DNA from: Batillaria attramentaria
Lineage: Eukaryota; Mollusca; Gastropoda; Batillariidae
Direction: 5' to 3'
Assembly (NCBI GenBank): GCA_018292915.2
Contig: JACVVK020000147.1
Coordinates: 186,001 to 250,000, forward strand
DNA length: 64,000 nt
Shown here: piece after piece, positions 51,278-64,000 of the stretch
Position numbering within the stretch: the stretch's first letter is position 1
How the letters are laid out: each line of letters opens with the position of its first letter
Notes under the pieces: generated by a model
Told to the model about the DNA's origin: nothing
Databases searched by the model: none
The model's input: the letters and a program-made list of their open reading frames with translations, nothing else
Program-made: the position numbers and the translations under genes

Positions 51278-52247
51278 TGTGATTCATCTGGTTCTTCGAG
51301 CGATGAGCAGCTACAAATCTGTTAAAATGACAACCGTAGCTCTCTCACGACTTCAATTGATTCGACGACGTACTTTACGGGTCTACCAGTCGCCCTTGAC
51401 CCTGCACATAACGCCGGAAGTTCCTTTCATTTGCTAGAGTAGCCTCCCTTCGTTCGTTACTTTCGATATCATGTTGCTGTGCCCACTGGATTTTATTTGT
51501 TTCTTTATATCGCAGTTATTTTCACGCCGTTGACATTACTGATGTAAGATATTCTATAAGATGTAGACGGTCTTTCCTCTACTGCCAAAATTTGTCACAG
51601 CAGCTACATGACACGACTGACCGGTACATCAATGCCGGCTCCACCGTGACGTCACTGACGGGCGTACTTGATTACTGAACTGATTTTCACAGGTATGATC
51701 GACAGACATTGCAAGTGCGGTTCTGAAGGCACATTTTGATACCAGCTTGCGACGCTAACGGTCACGACTAAGGCGGCGTTGGTACGGGGCGCGCCAATGG
51801 ATACTACTGTATCGCCCTTTCCGCCATTGCTCAGTTTTACCTAGTCTAACCCCGGCGTCTGGTCGCTGGATCATCAGTTGTTTTGTTTTCGCACCGGCTA
51901 CAGTATTTCTCAGAAAACGTCGTGTAAGCGGCCGTTCTTGGCTGTTAACATAACAATAATTTTGCCGTTGTTTTCCGGCAAACCAACACGTTCCCCGCAT
52001 TTGCCGGGTGGTGTAAACTGAGATAAAAAGACGCCATGCAATAATATCAATTGAACTGAATTCAAAATATCCATTCATCCCTAAAAGGGAAATTGCTTTT
52101 GCCCAAATACACGACATCACATAAGAAACGTGACTTTAAAAAACAAAAAGACATGGCAAGACTAAAGAATTAATAGCATAAAATCAACTACGCGTACTAG
52201 TAACTTAAGATAGCCGTAAATCTAACCTCTCCGAGCTCATGCTCAAT

Positions 52248-52281
52248 CACACACACGCGCGCGCGCACACACACACACATG

Positions 52282-52334
<53 letters not shown>
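52248..52334. repeat. Compound (AC)n(GC)n microsatellite
   Basis: AC repeat with a central GCGCGCGC block and one ATGG interruption. Confidence 0.9.
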
Positions 52335-52336
<2 letters not shown>

Positions 52337-52959
52337 GGGAATCTGAAATTGCACGTGGTAAAAAAAAAAAACTTGATTTTTGTAACGCTGAGTAGCAATC
52401 GCTGGTGCCCTAAGTCGTCCACATCACGGTCGATCCGTCTGCTGTCGAGTCAAGTTCCTGTCGTAGAGGGTGTTCGTCTTCTGTCAGTATGTTCAATTAT
52501 CAATTTGTCATTTGTGAAGTGTCTTGAACTCAGTCTCCTCCCCGCCTTAATCCCACCCGCTCGTCTGGTCAGTTTGTCCAGTCTGTTTGCGTCGTGCGGT
52601 GTCACTTTTCTTCTTCTTCTTTTTTTAAACACTTACGCGTGTGCGTGGGCCTATGCCTACGCCTGTACACTCGAAAAAGATAATTAGAGTTCTGAGTGAT
52701 ATACACTGGCGCCGGTCAGCATCAGTGCTGGCCGGGCGAACAATATCTGCCGGAAATGGGACCTAAGCTGTACTAGTCAGGCGTGGCAGTCGCTGTGCTT
52801 TTTTGCCCCTGTTTTATGAGCCATTCTGTGAGACTCATGTGTGTAACTGTACGCGGGACGAGCGTGAAGTTAGCATTTGGCTGCTACTGAGCGGGTGGCT
52901 GCCAGCTTCACGGCCGTACTGTACGGGACCACGAAAACAGCGGCTCTGTTGATGCCAAT

Positions 52960-53605
52960 TTTTTAGTTGGTCGTATCGACGTACAGTACAGGTATGGAAG
53001 CGTTAGGCCAAAGAAAGTCATATTTCTCTACTATTAGAAGCGCGAAGTGACGAAAATGGTGGCAGTGGCCAAAAGGGACGTCTATTCAGGGGCCGGATTT
53101 GGTCTAGTGGTAGTAAGGCATCCGACTTCGGATCCTGAGCTGCCTGGTTCGAGTCCCCGGTGGGCAGGAATATGGTTGGATTTTTTCATACCATATCGAG
53201 TCAAATCCATGTGCAGACTCGTTTGCGGTGCCTGTCTCGCCTTCGTGTACACACGCACGCACAAATATCAAGTGTGCACGCTAAAAAAAAAAAAAATCCC
53301 ACGTTCTTCTTTCGAAGAAGAGTAGGCTGTGGCCGGTGGCGTGGTAAAACAGAAATATTGTCGCACGCACCAGAGTGAATAGCAGGGTGGAGGTTTACAC
53401 ACAAAGTAGCGCCTAGCGGCAGCAGGCTTTCCCTGCTTCGTCCTCCAGCCTTGCGGCGCCTAGAGCATCTCATTAGAGACAGATACGTGCGCCGAGGAGA
53501 AGTCTACCATACCATACCATACCATATTCATTCGGCAAACAGCCTTAGAGCTTTGCAGCAGTTTTTCCCCCTCAGAGCTCGTTGCAAACATACAGACATT
53601 CAATG
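52960..53605 (+). repeat. Four-copy dispersed repeat, copy 3, split by a SINE
   Basis: The left part (to 53088) and right part (from 53531) join to restore the order of copies 1 and 2: GGCCAAAAGGGACGTCTATTCA directly before TTCGGCAAACAGCCTTAGAG. The intervening 436 bases are the SINE at 53089-53524. Confidence 0.85.
53083..53530 (+). mobile_element. tRNA-derived SINE with 6-bp target duplication
   Basis: TATTCA occurs at 53083-53088 and 53525-53530. The element opens with GGATTTGGTCTAGTGGTAG (A box) and GGTTCGAGTCCCCGGTGGGC (B box). It continues with the body GGTGCCTGTCTCGCCTTCG, an A run, and about 200 bases of unrelated sequence, and ends in four ACCAT units. Head and body match 24173-24457, but the 3' half differs, so this is a chimaeric or differently tailed member. 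Confidence 0.88.
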
Positions 53606-54641
53606 AGAACTGATAATGCCACACTCAGCAGATCGAACGTACAGATGGATGAAAGAGTGTCAGCATCTCACTGAGGGAAACTGAACTGATGCCCCCCCCC
53701 CCCCCCCCCCCCTAAAAAAAAACAAAACTCAGATGCTGTATGTATCCTGTGATACTGACTTGTCTTTGATCTATTGCGAAAAAATAACCCTGCCCGCCAT
53801 CTTAACTCTTTGCTAAAACTCCATGGATTGGTGTGCGTCATCACAGTATCAGGTAACGGATCAAAGGCTCGTCGGTATAACCCAAAACCTCGTGTTTTAG
53901 AGCAGAATACCAAACGGTTCAAGGCACGCTAAGAGAACAGCAGACAAGACACATTCATTTCCAAACTTTTTGTCTACGGAGCCTTCATCGGGAGACAAGG
54001 AAAAAAAAAGAAAAAAAAAGAAGCTACGTATCTCGATATTTTCACGGAAGAGCAGCTGCAATGAATACAGCGAACAGCTATAGTGTTTTAAACAGAGGCC
54101 TTGTTTGTTTGTTAGTTAGTTTGTTTGTTTTGTTGTTGTTTTTGGTTGTTGTTTTGTTTTAGTTTTTTAAATTGTTCTTTGTTTGTTGCAGTTTTTTTAG
54201 TTGAGGGATGTTGTTGTTCAGACTTCTTTTTTGGGCCGTCCGCGGAGCTAGGTCACATCACATGATCATGATGGTTGCTGGCACAATCAAAACATTTTCC
54301 CTGGCCAGCCCTACTCGTATTTGGGTGGAGTCTGAATGCTATAGTGTGCACCAGCAGAAGGCTGCCCTTGTTCTACGCCCCTCACACAGCACGCAGGGTT
54401 AAGGCGCGGCTGGTATTAGTTTCCCCTTCGGTATCACGGGGGGCAAACCAAGACGGCGGAGAAGTTATTGCGGTGCTACTTTCGCCGATGCGGCTCAGAC
54501 GTTACTGGAAGTATCACGGCGTGGAGTTTTTACCGATGTTACTTTGATTCAAACATTTTAACCATTGCTCTAAGATAAAGCCATGTATGTGTGTTTGTAT
54601 TAGAATGTTTGCATTGTAGTCATTGTTTATCTTCTTCTTCT

Positions 54642-54791
54642 TCTTTTTTTTTTTCGCCCCAACTCTCCGCCAGCTCCAGTGGTGTTGCTCCCAATTCATG
54701 GGTGGAATCCACGCTGGGGGCAAGTTGTATTATGCATAATGGTGGAGATGGGGATGATGGTATGATGCTATGGAGGTCCACGTGGTTTAGG
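54642..54791 (-). mobile_element. SINE-like element, copy 1
   Basis: The reverse complement matches 62928-63107: GTCC(C/T)AAACCAC, GGACCTCCATAGCATCATC, ATTATGCAT, GTGGATTCCACCCAT and CCACTGGA...CT, ending in an A-rich tail (poly-T on the plus strand at 54643-54654). Confidence 0.8.
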
Positions 54792-55403
54792 ACTGTGTCA
54801 GTGACAGGGTCGCATGCCACGCTTCCTGTCATCAATATCCCTGCGTTAACCAGGCCCTGGAATTACCAAAGAGCACTGCACTCGCCAGAAACTCGAAAGA
54901 GCACTGCGAAACCCCCGCCATTTTGACTAACTCCCGTGATACTTCCGACAACATCTGGGCTACACCAGGGAAAGTTGGGCCCGTGGACAAAATCGAGCTA
55001 CTTAAAACGCTGAGATCGAATATTCACATAAATCTGCTCGTATGTGCTCAGTGTAGGATCATGGATTACGAACGGGACAACACATGGTTTGTATTGAATC
55101 CGTAGGCCCTGTTCAAACTATCTGAAGCAGAACGCCAGAAGAGCGGCATATGTGTATTGCTGTGTACACCACGTTCAGGTTAGCTGTGAGGACTGGGGCG
55201 ATGCTCTTTTCTGTGTGGTTCTCTGTATCATTCCACGTGCACCGGCAGAGAGCGGCTTTTTCATAAAAAAAAACCCTACGTACTACGCTGGAGCCGCCGC
55301 AGTCACTGAGTTACCTTTGTTGCTGCACAACAATGATTGTAAATTCTCAACTAAATATGGACCATAAAAAAATCGTGGTTGTTGGAGCACTGCTTGTTTT
55401 CAG

Positions 55404-63653
<8,250 letters not shown>

Positions 63654-64000
63654 GTACGTACCAGCGAAAAAAAAGAAAAAGACTCCAACAACAACAACAA
63701 AAAAACAACAACAGCAACAACAACAACAACACCTCAACCAGTGATGTTTCTCGGTCGTTGCCCAAAGGCACACTGAACAGAACACAAGCTCAAGCTTCAG
63801 GTTCTAGTTCAAACACTGGAAGTTTTTTGCTTGACACTAGGGGTAGAGTACCACCGGGGCTCATATCCCAAGGAAAATACCCACAAATCAAATCAAACAA
63901 CTTCTTTGGGGTTCCCAAAATGCTGTTGACTTTACTGTAAAAGCCCTGAACTGAACAGCGGAGAAGTTCGTAAAAGCACACTGTAGTCTTGTTTTTGTTT
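63654..64000. other. GalNAc-transferase intron, right edge of window
   Basis: Begins with the GTACGT donor, then an A/ACA-rich stretch. No further exon is recognised before the window ends. Confidence 0.7.

Larger units (their letters stand above)
51278..55403. other. Divergent intergenic region, WBP1L-like / GalNAc-transferase
   Basis: Contains the promoter of the WBP1L-like gene at its left edge and probably the missing first exon of the GalNAc-transferase. It also holds a compound (AC)(GC) microsatellite, copy 3 of the four-copy repeat with a SINE inside, a poly-C run at about 53693-53712, and a SINE-like copy at 54642-54791. I tested short ATG-led exons (for example at 54489 and 55149) and none had a good donor in the required phase. 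Confidence 0.5.

Noticed and set aside
54489..54545. Short basic ATG-led frame (MRLRRYWKYHG) as the missing first GalNAc-transferase exon
   Set aside because: It looks like a cytosolic tail, but no donor with good consensus leaves the one-base phase needed by the exon at 55404.

Overview
This window looks like a stretch of mollusc nuclear genome, probably gastropod. The evidence is intron-rich genes with GT-AG splice sites, long dinucleotide microsatellites, tRNA-derived SINEs, small inverted-repeat elements and a LINE fragment. The palindrome TACATGTA is also strongly over-represented. No prokaryotic features, CRISPR arrays or genuine tRNA/rRNA genes were seen. All exon models were built by eye from homology, splice sites and reading-phase agreement.

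Layout. (1) 1-15390: no supported gene; microsatellites, tandem duplications, two small terminal-inverted-repeat elements and dispersed repeats. (2) 15391-30571, plus strand: a complete 25-exon SCAP gene (1380 codons plus stop), the sterol-regulated escort factor for SREBP, from its first membrane segment to the last WD40 repeat. (3) 33242-39556, minus strand, convergent with SCAP: a 12-exon gene for a protein with a CW zinc finger, a PWWP domain and then an ARID DNA-binding domain. CW-PWWP is the ZCWPW1 layout; the in-frame ARID is the most unusual finding here. (4) 43597-51277, minus strand, head-to-tail with the previous gene: a 6-exon gene for a 246-residue type I membrane protein of the WBP1/WBP1L/VOPP1 type, with a Cys-rich lumenal segment and PPxY motifs. 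(5) 55404-63653, plus strand, divergent from the previous gene: six exons of a polypeptide GalNAc-transferase (GT27). Its first exon was not found, and the rest of the catalytic domain and the lectin domain lie beyond the window.

The genes do not form a pathway. SCAP acts in ER/Golgi sterol sensing, the GalNAc-transferase in Golgi O-glycosylation, the WBP1L-like protein probably in recruiting WW-domain ubiquitin ligases to membranes, and the CW-PWWP-ARID protein on chromatin.

The space between exons holds most of the novelty. It contains several mobile elements with intact target-site duplications, a SINE nested inside an older four-copy repeat, a Tc1/mariner-type MITE seven bases inside a splice donor, and a TG microsatellite acting in place of the pyrimidine tract at a GalNAc-transferase acceptor.
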